A stretch of 46,250 nt of DNA from Arachnopeziza araneosa. Taxonomy: Eukaryota; Ascomycota; Leotiomycetes; Helotiales; Arachnopezizaceae. The position numbers and the translations under genes are program-made. Numbering within the stretch: position 1 is the first letter of the stretch; each line of letters begins with the position of its first letter. Under the pieces are notes generated by a model, which was given only the letters and a program-made list of their open reading frames with translations, was not told the DNA's origin and made no database searches. Shown here one piece after another: positions 22,671-32,707 of this stretch. Location of the stretch: the NCBI GenBank assembly GCA_003988855.1, contig QYAI01000178.1, forward strand, positions 1 through 46,250, given 5' to 3'.

Positions 22671-22880
22671 CAGATTCGATATCCCCAAAATGAAGCCACA
22701 AGCGGCAGCGCACTGAAGTGCCATTCGATATGCCACGACGCGGCATTCTTCGTCCTTCTGAGGCTAGGAATTGCTTCCAAACTTGCAATAATCTTCTGGT
22801 CCAGGAGCAAAGAATCTTCCATAAAGCTTCGACTCGGATTCAATACGCAAAAGTACGATCTCCTCTTCAGCCTCATCAAC

Positions 22881-23326
22881 ATGTCACAATGGGTTGATCC
22901 CGAACGAGTGCAATCGCCCCCACCTGTATATTCAGAGCCTTCAAAGCCAGTTGGGTTTGCGACAGTCGAACCGTACGATCCTAATCAACCTGGACCTGCG
23001 CTCCAAGCGCAAGATTACTACACCTATCCCCAACAATCTAATCAGAACTATATGTCCCCACAGCAGGTTAATCAGAACATTCCTCTTCAACATCAACATC
23101 TTGCTCCAGATCCTAACCCGAACTATCCTGTACAACCAAATCCGCAGCAGAGCCATGCAGTTATGGTAACGCATGTGAATCATACAACAACAACAAATGC
23201 AGAAGATGAATTCAGCCTGGGCTGCTGTGCTGGGTGCCTCTGCGCGGCGTGAGTCCTCTGCGTTCCGAGTTGGTTCACGACATGGCTAATCGTCATAGAT
23301 GTTGCTGTGGGTGTACTGTAATGTGA
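22881..23326 (+). CDS. Small Pro/Gln-rich protein with Cys-rich CYSTM-like tail
   Basis: Two exons, 22881-23248 and 23299-23326 (intron of 50 nt), give 131 aa. Most of the chain is hydrophilic and rich in Pro, Gln, Asn and Tyr (QAQDYYTYPQQSNQNYMSPQ). The last 20 or so residues are Cys-rich: LGCCAGCLCAA joined by splicing to CCCGCTVM. That arrangement, a low-complexity N-part plus a C-terminal Cys-rich membrane-associated segment, is the layout of CYSTM (cysteine-rich transmembrane) proteins, often stress-related and likely palmitoylated. Without splicing the tail would end early, so the short second exon matters. The specific role is unknown. Confidence 0.75.
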
Positions 23327-23868
23327 GAGAGATCAAAAGGGAATATTTGGAATCGAAGTCCACAAATATTGTGTGAAGACGCAATGGATATCGGCTTGGG
23401 GCGTTATTAGTTAATACTTGGAGAACAAAGGAAGATGGGAAGAAGATGATACCAGAGGAATTGTTTGGCTGCTTTTTGCCACAGGAGTTTGATGGACTTT
23501 TGCGAAAAGAGGTTTCAGAGATAGGTAGGAAATGATATCTTGTTGTAGATCATCATCTATTTATTGGAGCTTTTGCTGCTCATTTATGATCGCCCCGGCT
23601 TCCAGTATCTCCAGGTAGAAAACCAGATCTAATGATAAAGCGATACGTAACATAGATGCATATGCTCTATACTGAAAAAGGTATATTTCCAAAAATCCGT
23701 GTGCGGAAAGGTAACAATAGGGAAACTCACGTCATTTCGTCCCGCCTGACTAAGGAAACAAACCAAACCCCCAACTTCTTGCAATCCACACATCTACAAC
23801 AGATCTACCACATCTCGATATCATCATGCCCTAGAATATTTACCAGTTCCAACCTCCAACTATTCAGC
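23327..23868. other. Intergenic upstream of the SAP-repeat gene
   Basis: The open frame of the next gene extends upstream to 23656 with in-frame Met codons, but the sequence before 23869 lacks protein-like character. I see no other feature. Confidence 0.4.
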
Positions 23869-24993
23869 ATGCCTCGTGCAAAGCGACCGTTAGAAGAAGT
23901 CGATCCGAACGCGTCGACGCGTCTCCCAAATCGAAAAGCAGCGAAGACAAGAGCCACCGCGACAGCTTGTGAGAAGAAATTAGAGGATGACGTGGAACTC
24001 TTCAATCCGTCACAGCACGTCTGGAGGACTGCATCTGAACGATACTCAGTAGTCAAGAAAGGACTAGAAGTTGCAAAGAAACCTCAACTTCCACGAGGAG
24101 AACAATTCGACTACGGGACAAAAGACAATAGCAAGTTAAGATGTCTTCTTCTTGACCGAAAATTTCCAACATACGGAACAAGGGAAGAATTGATTGCACG
24201 ACTCGAGAACTCCTTGATTGATTACAATACCCTCTCCCTTGCTGAAATTACAGAGATCTTGAAACGACGAAGTGTCAAGATGGCAGCGACAGGGTCGAGA
24301 GAAGTTAAGGTTGAACGGTTGAGAGTCAATGACAAAATCGATCGGGATACGGGAAACCATAAAGAAAGTAGATTGCATGGCATCGCATCTGTCGCAGATG
24401 AGGTATATAAATCGATTATGGAAAAGGAGGAGGAGGAATATGCGTCAATGAATCCCAGCAAACTCCGCACTCTATTGCAAAAGAATGACTTGCCACTTTC
24501 AGGGAGCATAAATGTTTGGATTAAACGTCTTAGAGCTAATGATCGAAACATCCGTGAGAAAGCGCTGGAAAATTACCACATGCGCTTTGGTGCTACTGTG
24601 GACGAGTTGGCTCAACGAACAGGACGCCCGGTAAATGCCAAAGAAATACTAAGACAGGAAATGAAATATGATCAAGAAGACAGGGAAATACGGACGAACT
24701 CGATACCTATTCGTCTTCCTGCCAAGATTTGCAATTATGATGGCAGCGATTCACATTGGGCATCAAGACCCGAAATGGAACTCAGGGAAATATGCCAAAG
24801 ACGAGACATGCCTGGGGCCGGGCCAAGGGCTACAATGTTGAAATGGCTGGATACCGGATCAGTTGACTATATGGATTTGTACGCGTTCTCCTTGGAGACT
24901 CTATGCTCGAAGCGTGGGATTGCGTACAAGAGTGGTGCCACCAAAGTTGTGCTCATCGAACTTCTCAGAGAGGCAGACAAGTCAGAATCATGA
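23869..24993 (+). CDS. Protein with about five tandem SAP-like motifs
   Basis: Single exon, 374 aa from ATG 23869 (MPRAKRPLEEVDPN). The N-terminus is basic (KRP, NRKAAKTRA), like a nuclear signal. SAP-type helix-extended-helix units recur: about residues 87-114 (KLRCLLLDRKFPTYGTREEL), 121-153 (EITEILKRRSVKMAATGSRE), 195-224 (KLRTLLQKNDLPLSGSINVW), 300-328 (MELREICQRRDMPGAGPRAT) and 339-367 (SLETLCSKRGIAYKSGATKV). Each has the pattern Leu-x2-hydrophobic-x-basic, then a short turn with Gly, then a Leu-rich helix. SAP domains bind AT-rich DNA (scaffold attachment) or occur in RNA-processing proteins. No other domain is present. An upstream in-frame Met at 23656 would add 71 residues, but they look like leader sequence. 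Function unknown. Confidence 0.78.
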   Translation: MPRAKRPLEEVDPNASTRLPNRKAAKTRATATACEKKLEDDVELFNPSQHVWRTASERYSVVKKGLEVAKKPQLPRGEQFDYGTKDNSKLRCLLLDRKFPTYGTREELIARLENSLIDYNTLSLAEITEILKRRSVKMAATGSREVKVERLRVNDKIDRDTGNHKESRLHGIASVADEVYKSIMEKEEEEYASMNPSKLRTLLQKNDLPLSGSINVWIKRLRANDRNIREKALENYHMRFGATVDELAQRTGRPVNAKEILRQEMKYDQEDREIRTNSIPIRLPAKICNYDGSDSHWASRPEMELREICQRRDMPGAGPRATMLKWLDTGSVDYMDLYAFSLETLCSKRGIAYKSGATKVVLIELLREADKSES

Positions 24994-25103
24994 TTGATAA
25001 AACTACTGCCGGATATCTGCGGTTGTTGAAAGTATAACCCTGTTCTATAGTTTACATTCAGATTCTTTATATCTACATTTCACATTGAGTATTTTTAGAT
25101 TCC

Positions 25104-26201
25104 TCATCTAATATCAACAGATTTGGCATGACGACAAGCTCTTATCAGCATCAGTTCATAGTCCTCTACCCTCAAGACTTTCCCCTGGTTCCAATTCTCC
25201 ACAAATTCCGCATAAATCACTAAACCTCCATCCTTTAAAACTTCTCCCTCCTCTTCATGCCATCGCGTGGAGTCCTTTGAGACTGGCAGGATACCCATCA
25301 ATGGGACCATCTCGCAAATTCCAGATTTGATGTTTATATAAAGACACCTCAACATGATAGAGGTCATCAGTGTGCGCCGAATCCCTTCAAGCAAGATCCA
25401 TCGCCTTGGCTCCGATTCTAACTCACACATCTCTGCTTCTGAATATGCTTCATGTAAACTATTGGTCCACGTGCTCAGAACGTTGAAGTATCTTTCTGCG
25501 TTGAGAACGACCGGATGCTCGTCAAAGATTTGTATGATCAGGTACATGATCATAGTCTGTACATTCAATAGCAATTCATCTACCTTCACGGTTACTTTTG
25601 ACGCAGCCATAAGATCTTTGGCCTTCATATCTATCATTCGGGTGATCCTGGTTCGGTTTGAGATGGTTGTATTGAGAGATAATGAGCAGATGCTCAGCAA
25701 GTCTTGATAAGCCTTGGGAAGTTTCTCCTCGTACATAGAGGGATGTATAAACATTGTACGGCCCTCTGTAACGAGTGTCCAAATTCCATGGCGTAGTTGA
25801 GTTATGCAATCAGCAGCTCGTTCAGGCGACATGGATGCTGATTCGGGAATTCTTATTGGGTCAAATGGAGATCCAAGTGAATCTGGTTGTGAACCTGATG
25901 TTGGATTGTTCGTTTCACGGATCGGGGGCCGTGTACTCCCAATTGAATTGAGGGCTTCATTTTCGCTTCCAGACAACATATCTCGTACAGTCTACACTTT
26001 TCAGCTTGTTCATGCCCTGAGATCTGATAGACATACGTATTGACATTTCAATCTCCTAGTCGTGCATCTTGAACAAGTTGGCAGACTTAAATCACATCTT
26101 CTCTTGGCCTTTACACAAGCTCTACAAGCCTTCCGCCTAGTAGAGCTCCGGTAGACCAGGTTAACAACCTGATTCATAAGTTTCTTGTAGCGGAAATCCA
26201 C
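25104..26201 (-). CDS. Zn2Cys6 (fungal C6) transcription factor
   Basis: Exons 26201-26037 and 25991-25104 (intron of 45 nt) give 350 aa. The binuclear cluster is C-X2-C-X6-C-X6-C-X2-C-X6-C: CRACVKAKRRCDLSLPTC followed by SRCTTRRLKC, near residues 26-53, flanked by basic residues. The intron falls directly after the cluster, a common position in this class. The C-terminal 290 residues are helical, with IHPSMYEEKLPKAYQDLLS and HEAYSEAEMCELESEPRRW, resembling the short regulators often found beside secondary-metabolism or stress genes. A second Met at 26177 is possible as the start. The gene is divergent from the ABM-like gene, and the shared region has CGG palindromes it might bind. The target is inferred, not shown. 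Confidence 0.9.
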
Positions 26202-26229
26202 TCCCTGCGAGTCCTATTTGTTTGTAATT

Positions 26230-26239
26230 CCGATTTCGG
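26230..26239. promoter_or_regulatory. CCG-N4-CGG palindrome near the regulator start
   Basis: Everted CGG triplets, 29 bases upstream of the regulator's ATG at 26201. This position would suit autoregulation. Confidence 0.35.
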
Positions 26240-26420
26240 CTGATGACGAGATCAGCTCGGACACTTCATGTGTTGAATCTGCGGAGATTGATAGATAATC
26301 CAGTCAATGATCTAAGGAACGGGATAACAATAATTTGGTGTATAGAAGAGAATCTATGAGGGAACTCCACCTCTTGACAGAAAGTTGGATGTGGCCATGT
26401 CAGCGGTGCTCCACTTTAAG

Positions 26421-26432
26421 GCGGAACTCCGC
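26421..26432. promoter_or_regulatory. CGG-N4-CCG palindrome in the divergent promoter
   Basis: gcggaactccgc has perfect 5-bp arms and lies about midway between the two divergent genes, 233 bases from the ABM-like ATG. Confidence 0.4.
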
Positions 26433-26664
26433 TGCACGTGATTACATCTTTTCAAGCGAGTATTAGAATTAGGTGGAGGTGGAAGAGGCTGATTGTATAA
26501 TGCCTTGGGTCGAAAAACTACTTCGGCGTGAAGAATTCTCATAAATAATGGCTCTCTCCACCGAATTTTAAAAAGAATTCAGACACCATTTTCGACAGAC
26601 CTCCGACCGTCCAACTTGAAACTTGTTTCAACTATTCGACCTCTCTATTTGTTATATTTACAAC

Positions 26665-27356
26665 ATGGCCATAACAGAAATCGTTACATCAATCCTTAAG
26701 AACGGTCATGAGACTAACTCTATCTTTAAATCTCAACTCCGGCCAATGCTAAATACAGCCCTTTCCAAAGCACCAGGTACTAATAACCGTCAAGTTTTTA
26801 GCCATATGCTTTACGAAAATAACAAACCTATTTCAGAGTTCAAGTTTGTTCTCGGTCTTGGTAAGTCTCATATCTCAACTCTAATCGGTAAAGTAATGAC
26901 ACCAACTAGAATGGGACTCCCCGGAACAGTTTTCTCGCTTTATGGAGCAAGATGACTTCAAGGCCTTTGTAGGAAAGCTTAAGGATCACAGGACCTCCAG
27001 GCCCTCAAATTTATGATACCAACGTTTCACCTACCACAGTTTTCTCGAGCTCAATCACTGAGGTTTTTAGGATTCTTATCCCTGATTTGAAGAGAGAGGC
27101 TGAGGCACAGGCTGAATGGGAGAAATTTGTGGATGCTGCAAAAGCTGAAGCAACAATCTTTCATGATTTGAGTGGGACTAGCTTGAATCTAGAGAACAAA
27201 TTGTTCCTCGGGATTCTCGGGTGGGAAGGGCTGGCAGCAAGAGATGAAGTAGTGACAAAGAAGAACGTCAAGGTCACTAAAGAGAGATTGGAGACTCTAG
27301 GTGGCGGTTCATTTATCGCTGAATTTGGGGAAGCAGGAATTCTCCCTTCTAATTAA
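26665..27356 (+). pseudogene. ABM-like dimeric alpha-beta barrel protein, one frameshift
   Basis: Exon 26665-26860 and a second part from 26910 (intron of 49 nt) encode MAITEIVTSILKNG, then NNRQVFSHMLYENNK, FKFVLGLEWDSPEQFSRFM and FKAFVGKLK. Then the frame breaks near 26978-26986. The next frame continues with ITGPPGPQIYDTNVSP, TEVFRILIPDLK, FLGILGWEG and a stop at 27356. Two copies of a beta-alpha-beta layout with GL.W.S.E.F and GI.GWE signatures fit tandem antibiotic-biosynthesis-monooxygenase/EthD-like folds found in many fungal hypothetical proteins. The spliced length is one base over a multiple of three. The pieces would give about 213 aa. It may be a pseudogene or an error; the enzyme activity is not proven by any motif. 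Confidence 0.6.
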
Positions 27357-28914
27357 ATGTCAAATTAGACCACAACATTGTAATACTACTATACTTCCGC
27401 TCAATTTCGTATTTAAATCATTCTACAAACCACTTCTCGGAATTATTATTAGCAACTTAATCACTGGAGACATGGAGAATATTCACTCCTAAGCAGCTTA
27501 TGTTGTAACAAAAGTCTATAAAATGCTAATTTTAAAGTTTCCTCACATTATACGTAACACCAATATGTACAGCTTCTCGTGTTTCATTAGGCTCTTAACT
27601 ACACAAGCACAGCAACGCCAAATCACCAAAGCCACTCAAGAAGCATTCGTGGATATATATTACTACGATGAGGGCGAGCATTCAGGACGAGAAGGCTCGA
27701 ACACGGACAGCGAATATGAGAGTGTAAACCTAGCATACTATCACAAACTGGGAGAATTGGCCGAGGAGAAGGTGCAAGGAGAGGATAAGAGGATTCTATT
27801 GCTATTGATGGGTATTGCAGGTCTTTGGCAGCGAGGGGCCGACAGACACTGGAAGTACACGGCTGGGAAATAGGACGGTGAAAATGGTATGATGGAAAAA
27901 TCAGCATGGTATAAAAAAAGGGTATAATATTCATGGAACAGAGTCACGATGAATGTTGGAACATTCTCATCGCGCTCGAGTAGGGATAAGATTTTTATTC
28001 TCCTGCTCTCTCCATCTTGAAATTCAAATCGTGCATTTTCAGGGTGGCTAATTCAAACAGATATTTTCCCGAACAATCCTCTCACAAAAATTCCGAAGAC
28101 CTGAGTCCAGCACCCTTGAGATAAGACATGACCAGTCATATTGTTTTTGAGCATTCATGGTAGATTGAAGTAGATGGATTTGTACTAAAGTTTATTTCAA
28201 CGCGAGGAGATATGAAATGCGAAGTGGAGGCTGTGCAGCACCAAAAATATCTCAACGAGGAGAGGCTAAATAGAGATAAGGATATTTTGACGGAGGTAAT
28301 GGTTTATGTCGGCGATGGATTTGTAGATTACGACGTTAAGTTCTCAAGTGGCTGTTCTTGTATTGCGATAGAGCTGATGATCTTGATCAGATTTATATCA
28401 GATTTACAAAGCACTCGACTATCAAGGTTGAGACGACGAGCTTTGGTGTGTTATTTAGCCTCCACGCTATGAGTAAAGAGCTTATGGATATCCGAAGTTG
28501 GAATAGTAACTTGATGTTTTATTTAACTCCAGGGTACTAAAAGACCTCATTTCAATCAATTAGAAGTCATTTAGTATCAATAAGAGGGTTTGTGTCAGGA
28601 TTTTGCGACGTGTATGATACTCAGAAGAAGCATGAACTCGGAATTGTAGTCGAGTTGGTATATTTCTGAGGCGAATAAAGGCGATCTAAAAGGCGCTACA
28701 AGCTATTTGGTCCTTGATCGACTTTGAATTAATATCTTTTGGAAAAATTTATTCACGTTCAAGGCCGTAGAACAAAACTTAATAGGAAGAATAATATTTC
28801 AAAGTCATAAGTGATGATTGATGTTAAGTGCCGATACTCCTTAATAATCCTGAGATAAATTTTGGTATAAACACTTCCTTTCCGACTAATGCTATCGTAC
28901 TTACTTTCCCGTAA
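27357..28914. other. Poorly coding interval, 1.6 kb
   Basis: A 103-codon frame from ATG 27565 to 27873 (MYSFSCFIRLLTTQAQQRQ on, acidic middle) is the best candidate for a small gene, but has no recognisable domain. Another short frame (28212-28472) is interrupted. The rest is AT-rich with no RNA gene visible. Confidence 0.35.
27565..27873 (+). CDS. Small hypothetical protein, doubtful
   Basis: 102 aa with an acidic, Tyr-containing centre (DIYYYDEGEHSGREGSNTD) and a Leu-rich helix (ILLLLMGIAGLW). There is no domain, signal peptide or intron signal. An antisense frame of similar length (27934-27623) overlaps it, which lowers trust. It could be the final exon of something whose start I cannot see. 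Confidence 0.2.
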   Translation: MYSFSCFIRLLTTQAQQRQITKATQEAFVDIYYYDEGEHSGREGSNTDSEYESVNLAYYHKLGELAEEKVQGEDKRILLLLMGIAGLWQRGADRHWKYTAGK

Positions 28915-31858
28915 TCAAGTGTAGACACTCTCTGTCCATTCGTTGATCTGCAATCCTTTCTCCGCCATATTCGCATTCTTAAGGAACTCCAGAGGCATCC
29001 AGACAAGATGCCCTTTGATTTGATCGAGTTTCTGTTTAATTTCGTGAGGTGGGATCATCTTGTCATAGATGTGACCGGACTTTGTTCCCCTTTTATGGAG
29101 GAATTGGTCGTAGTCCTCAAATGTTTTGACTGTACGCTACTGTTAGCTTTTGGTCTACTTTTGCGAGTTCATACTAACTATGATCATCAGGGTCGGCATG
29201 GAAGAGTTGTTGGAAGACTTCTTGATTCTTTGTGGCTCGTGTAGTCCACATTTCCCACAATTCATCTGAGAGAGGATCCGCGACAAAATCGTATGTCTCG
29301 CCTTCATTTGGGTCGAGAGGGACGTCTGGAGGCTGGGAGTTTGGATCTTTAGAAGCGTCGAGATCTTGCGGCGGAAGTAAGCCAAGATGCTCACGCCAGA
29401 GGAAGCGTCGGAGTGTTGCAGCATGATAACCCGCCTCATAAGGTTCGCCAGCCATAGATGTTTGGATAGTTTTCGTATCTGTCATCACGATTGAGAGTTC
29501 ACTGTCATGGATTCCGAGCTGTGAACGATCGTTGAGGTTAGAAGATCCACAGATGACAGTCTTGTCGTCAACAATCAAAACCTTTGCGTGGATGTAGAGT
29601 TCCTCCTGGATCCAGCTTTCAGCCTCCTCTTTGCTGTCACCCTCCCATTTTTCATCCACTAAACTGGGCGTGTCGTACATAGCATGCTTGGCTACGCTGT
29701 CCGACCCTTTAGCCTCTTTATTCGCACCGGCTTCTTCGGCCGTCTCTTCAAATTTGCGCTTAGCGTCTACCCTCTTCTCCTTGTCCTCATCGCCAGAGTC
29801 GTCACGAGGATCAAGAGCCCCCTTCTTTCCCATATGCTTATCCGCTCCCTCTTCCTGATCTCGAGATCCATGAATTCCTGGATCCATAATCTCCTCAGCT
29901 TCGGCGCGCTGTACATCTTGATATTTCACACCAGCTTTCTCTTCTTGTTTCTTGATAGCTGGTGTGACATTCAAGCGATCATACGAGCGGAGATTAAAGA
30001 AGAAAATGTATTTCGTGGGATCGACTCCTTGGGCCTTGATTTGCTCAAAGATGGAATGTTCACCTCGACAGATGGATTTGTATTGGTAATCCATGATTGC
30101 TCGAGTTCCCAACGCAGCATCTTCTCGGAGGTCACCAGCAAAACCAGGAATAGACGGTATAATTGCAATGACCTTGAACTTCCGACCCTCTTTGCCTGCA
30201 CGGACAACTGCATCAACAATGGCTCGACCGATGGTATTCTTGATAGGTGATTGATGTTCTCCTGTGGCTGTAATGAAGAATTGATTCTCAAGGTAGACGT
30301 AATGCTGGGCATTTCGAATGAGCTCGGAGTAAGCATTTTGGATGCTGTGTTCCGTGAGAATACCACTGGACCAATCCGTACTGCTTCTTACGATCTGGGC
30401 ATGGACGGTTCCTTGCTTATCTCCAAGACCTTTGCCACTTAGGGGTGAGACAGGGTGATGGATATAGTCTCCAACAGGAAACTTTGGTCTTTGAACCCCA
30501 ACTAAGTCCTCATCTGGGCCATTGCGACCTTCCAGAACCAACCAATCGTATCTTCCGTCCCGTTTGTACTTGTCTCTCTTGATAAAATTCCAACGAAGCA
30601 CAAAGTGTTCCGCAATGTCGTATACACAGTCTCCAATGACTCCCATTGCCACATCATGCCATGGCATTCGGCCATATTCAGCCTTTGAAAGCTCATTCGA
30701 CTTCCAATCGTCCACACTTTGGAAATCCATGACTCGGTTGTTGTTGAAGTCCTGCCCTGGCCACAACTCATGAGAAACACCTTCTTGATGCACGTCTGCT
30801 AAAGGATGCTGATGATTATCCCATCTTCCGAAGCAAAGATCTAGCCCGCCAATAAATGCAACATTATAGTCAATGACGATAAACTTTTCGTGGTGCGCCC
30901 AGTAAAAGGTCATGTCGGCGGCATTCTCAAGAACGTTATGATCGGGGTGGCGCATGACCGCAATATTACCGTGTCCTTTGGTTCCTTTAGGGCAGAGGGC
31001 CTGGAGGGCATGTTTCGTATGCGCAGAATTGCAGGTGAGGGCGGCCTAAGGTCGTCAGTAACCATCTGTGTATACATTTACCAAACGCACTTCAACTTCT
31101 CGATAGACAATCACGAAGATCTTGACGCCTTCCTCGGCTTTGCGCTTTAATATTTGATCCAATCGCCATTCTTGATTGAAGTATGCTGGTCTTCGCAGAA
31201 ACAATTCGGGAGAAAGCCACCAATCTTCAATATATATTGTCTCTTTCGCTTTTTCTAGAGCAACGGAAACAGCCTGCCAGATATCAATCAAAGTTCATCT
31301 TCTATTTGACTGCACATACGTAGAAGTAGTTCTGCCCATCGACATACCACTTGATATTGTTTCCAGGTCGTTCGGGTGCAAAGGATTCGAAGCGATGGGA
31401 TTCAGCGATCTTAGTTCTCTTGGCGTCGGTTCTCTTTTCGTGTTCTTCGTCATGTCTGTGGTTTGGATTCACCTATAAAATCAGAATCTGCCTTGCGAGG
31501 CGATAGAGGTAGGGCATACTAGGTTGGCAAGCTTCCCAATCTCGTGCCTTTCTCAAGTCAGCGGCAACCTCAACGCTGAGGATTCCACTCACTTCTTGTG
31601 GACTATGCCAACTTTGAGATCGTATAATGAAGAGTCCCTGAACTTCTCGCGCATCTCATGGAATGGATGTTTTAATTTGTCTGTCAGCGTTTTCGGAGCT
31701 GTATCGCCATCTTCGTGCGCGAATGGATGCTTCAGCTTCTCTTTCCGGTCCGAGGACTCTTCGGCATCATCTGAGTGATCGGCTCCAAAGGGATGCTTGA
31801 GCTTCTCTTTCAAGTTGGAGGGATTGGTTCCGCCATCTTTGGGACCAGTGGTAGTCAT
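28915..31858 (-). CDS. Phospholipase D (two HKD motifs)
   Basis: Six exons: 31858-31593, 31547-31520, 31472-31320, 31273-31091, 31045-29179 and 29129-28915; introns are 41-49 nt and phases agree, giving 903 aa. It hydrolyses phosphatidylcholine and related lipids to phosphatidic acid. The first HKD is HEKFIVID (H262, K264, D269), followed by FIGGLDLCFGRWD. The second is IHAKVLIVDD (about H696), followed by GSSNLNDRSQLG. PX and PH domains are absent, as in the short fungal PLD class. The N-terminus carries three repeats of KLKHPF (residues 19-24, 41-46 and 61-66, with EK or DK before). A charged low-complexity insert (about 560-670) separates the halves of the second catalytic unit. The last exon encodes WMPLEFLK and the typical end WTESVYT. 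It shares a promoter region with the divergent SPF1. Confidence 0.95.
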
Positions 31859-32707
31859 GTTGACAATTCCTGCATGCGATCAAGGCCTGTGCTTTTCAAA
31901 AACAAAGGAGTTGGAGTGTGGAAGAGAAAGGGCAAGCGAATTCTGAAGCATGAGCTTCGATACAATTGTATTCCTCTACGATGGGGTGATTGGTTTGACG
32001 CGCAGGTTTTCGCATCCCAAGGGCTCGGCAATGACGCAACCCCGCAGATCTGGCAAAGAATAAGGTTATCTATCGAGTGATTAACCTTGTGGATAATCTG
32101 CTCTATGCAACGAGGATCGTGACTAGTATCAAGGGAATTACTCGCGCTCTACCTAGATCTTGAACAACCCGCCGTGCCGTCTACCAGGGCGTGCAGGAAT
32201 TAGTTGGAACACTTCCGTTCCATGTATCTGTATCATGCAGATGCACCTCTCTCAGCAGGTCAAACAATACCGACCCAGTAGGACAGAAAGATCATTCCTT
32301 TCGGACTTTGGAATCGAGAATCTCTGGCAGGAAGAATAGAATCACCGAGAGGCATGTCAATTGGGTCTTTTTTTGAACCGATGAGATCTTAATTCGAGAG
32401 GGACAAAAGAAGAGGAGAGAAGCTTCATGATGGCTGGTGGTATATTGGAATATCTCCATCAACATCAGGCGAAGCTCAACTCTACTGTACGTATGAGATT
32501 CCAATGAGATTGCCTCGTTGATGCGATGTAGATGCCTGTTCTGCTCATGCCTTCCAAAAGTTTCCACAAGTTCCGTATTGGTGCTTAGTCATCCAACCGT
32601 CGGCCACTGTTTCGCCGACTCGAAAATGGTTCAAGAATACGTAGTTTACAAGCCACCTATTCTCCAAATCCTCTTGCCTCAACGCGCATTTTCTCTTCGA
32701 ATGCGCG
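31859..32707. promoter_or_regulatory. Divergent promoter, PLD and SPF1
   Basis: 850 bp between start codons. I see no gene or clear site; short open frames on both strands look random. Confidence 0.4.

Larger units (their letters stand above)
21931..22880. promoter_or_regulatory. Divergent promoter, thiolase and CYSTM-like gene
   Basis: The start codons face away from each other across 950 bp. FarA/FarB-type hexamers occur at 22057-22062, 22118-22123 and 22665-22670; the first two lie 127 and 188 bases upstream of the thiolase ATG. A 147-codon minus-strand frame (22882-22439) is open here, but has no family signature and overlaps the CYSTM start codon. Confidence 0.5.
26202..26664. promoter_or_regulatory. 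Divergent promoter, Zn2Cys6 regulator and ABM-like gene
   Basis: Contains CCG-attt-CGG at 26230-26239 and GCGGA-ac-TCCGC at 26421-26432, both palindromes of the CGG triplets that Zn2Cys6 dimers usually bind. No other gene is visible. Confidence 0.5.

Noticed and set aside
22439..22882. 147-codon minus-strand frame between thiolase and the CYSTM-like gene
   Set aside because: No domain, and it overlaps the start codon of the CYSTM-like gene on the other strand and contains its promoter. Probably a chance frame.
23656..23868. 71-residue N-terminal extension of the SAP-repeat protein
   Set aside because: The extension lacks protein-like pattern, whereas MPRAKRP begins a typical basic nuclear-type N-terminus.
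31520..31592. Apparent frameshift near the PLD N-terminus
   Set aside because: Using the acceptor before 31547 gives a 28-nt exon (HEIGKLANL) that keeps frame with both neighbours.
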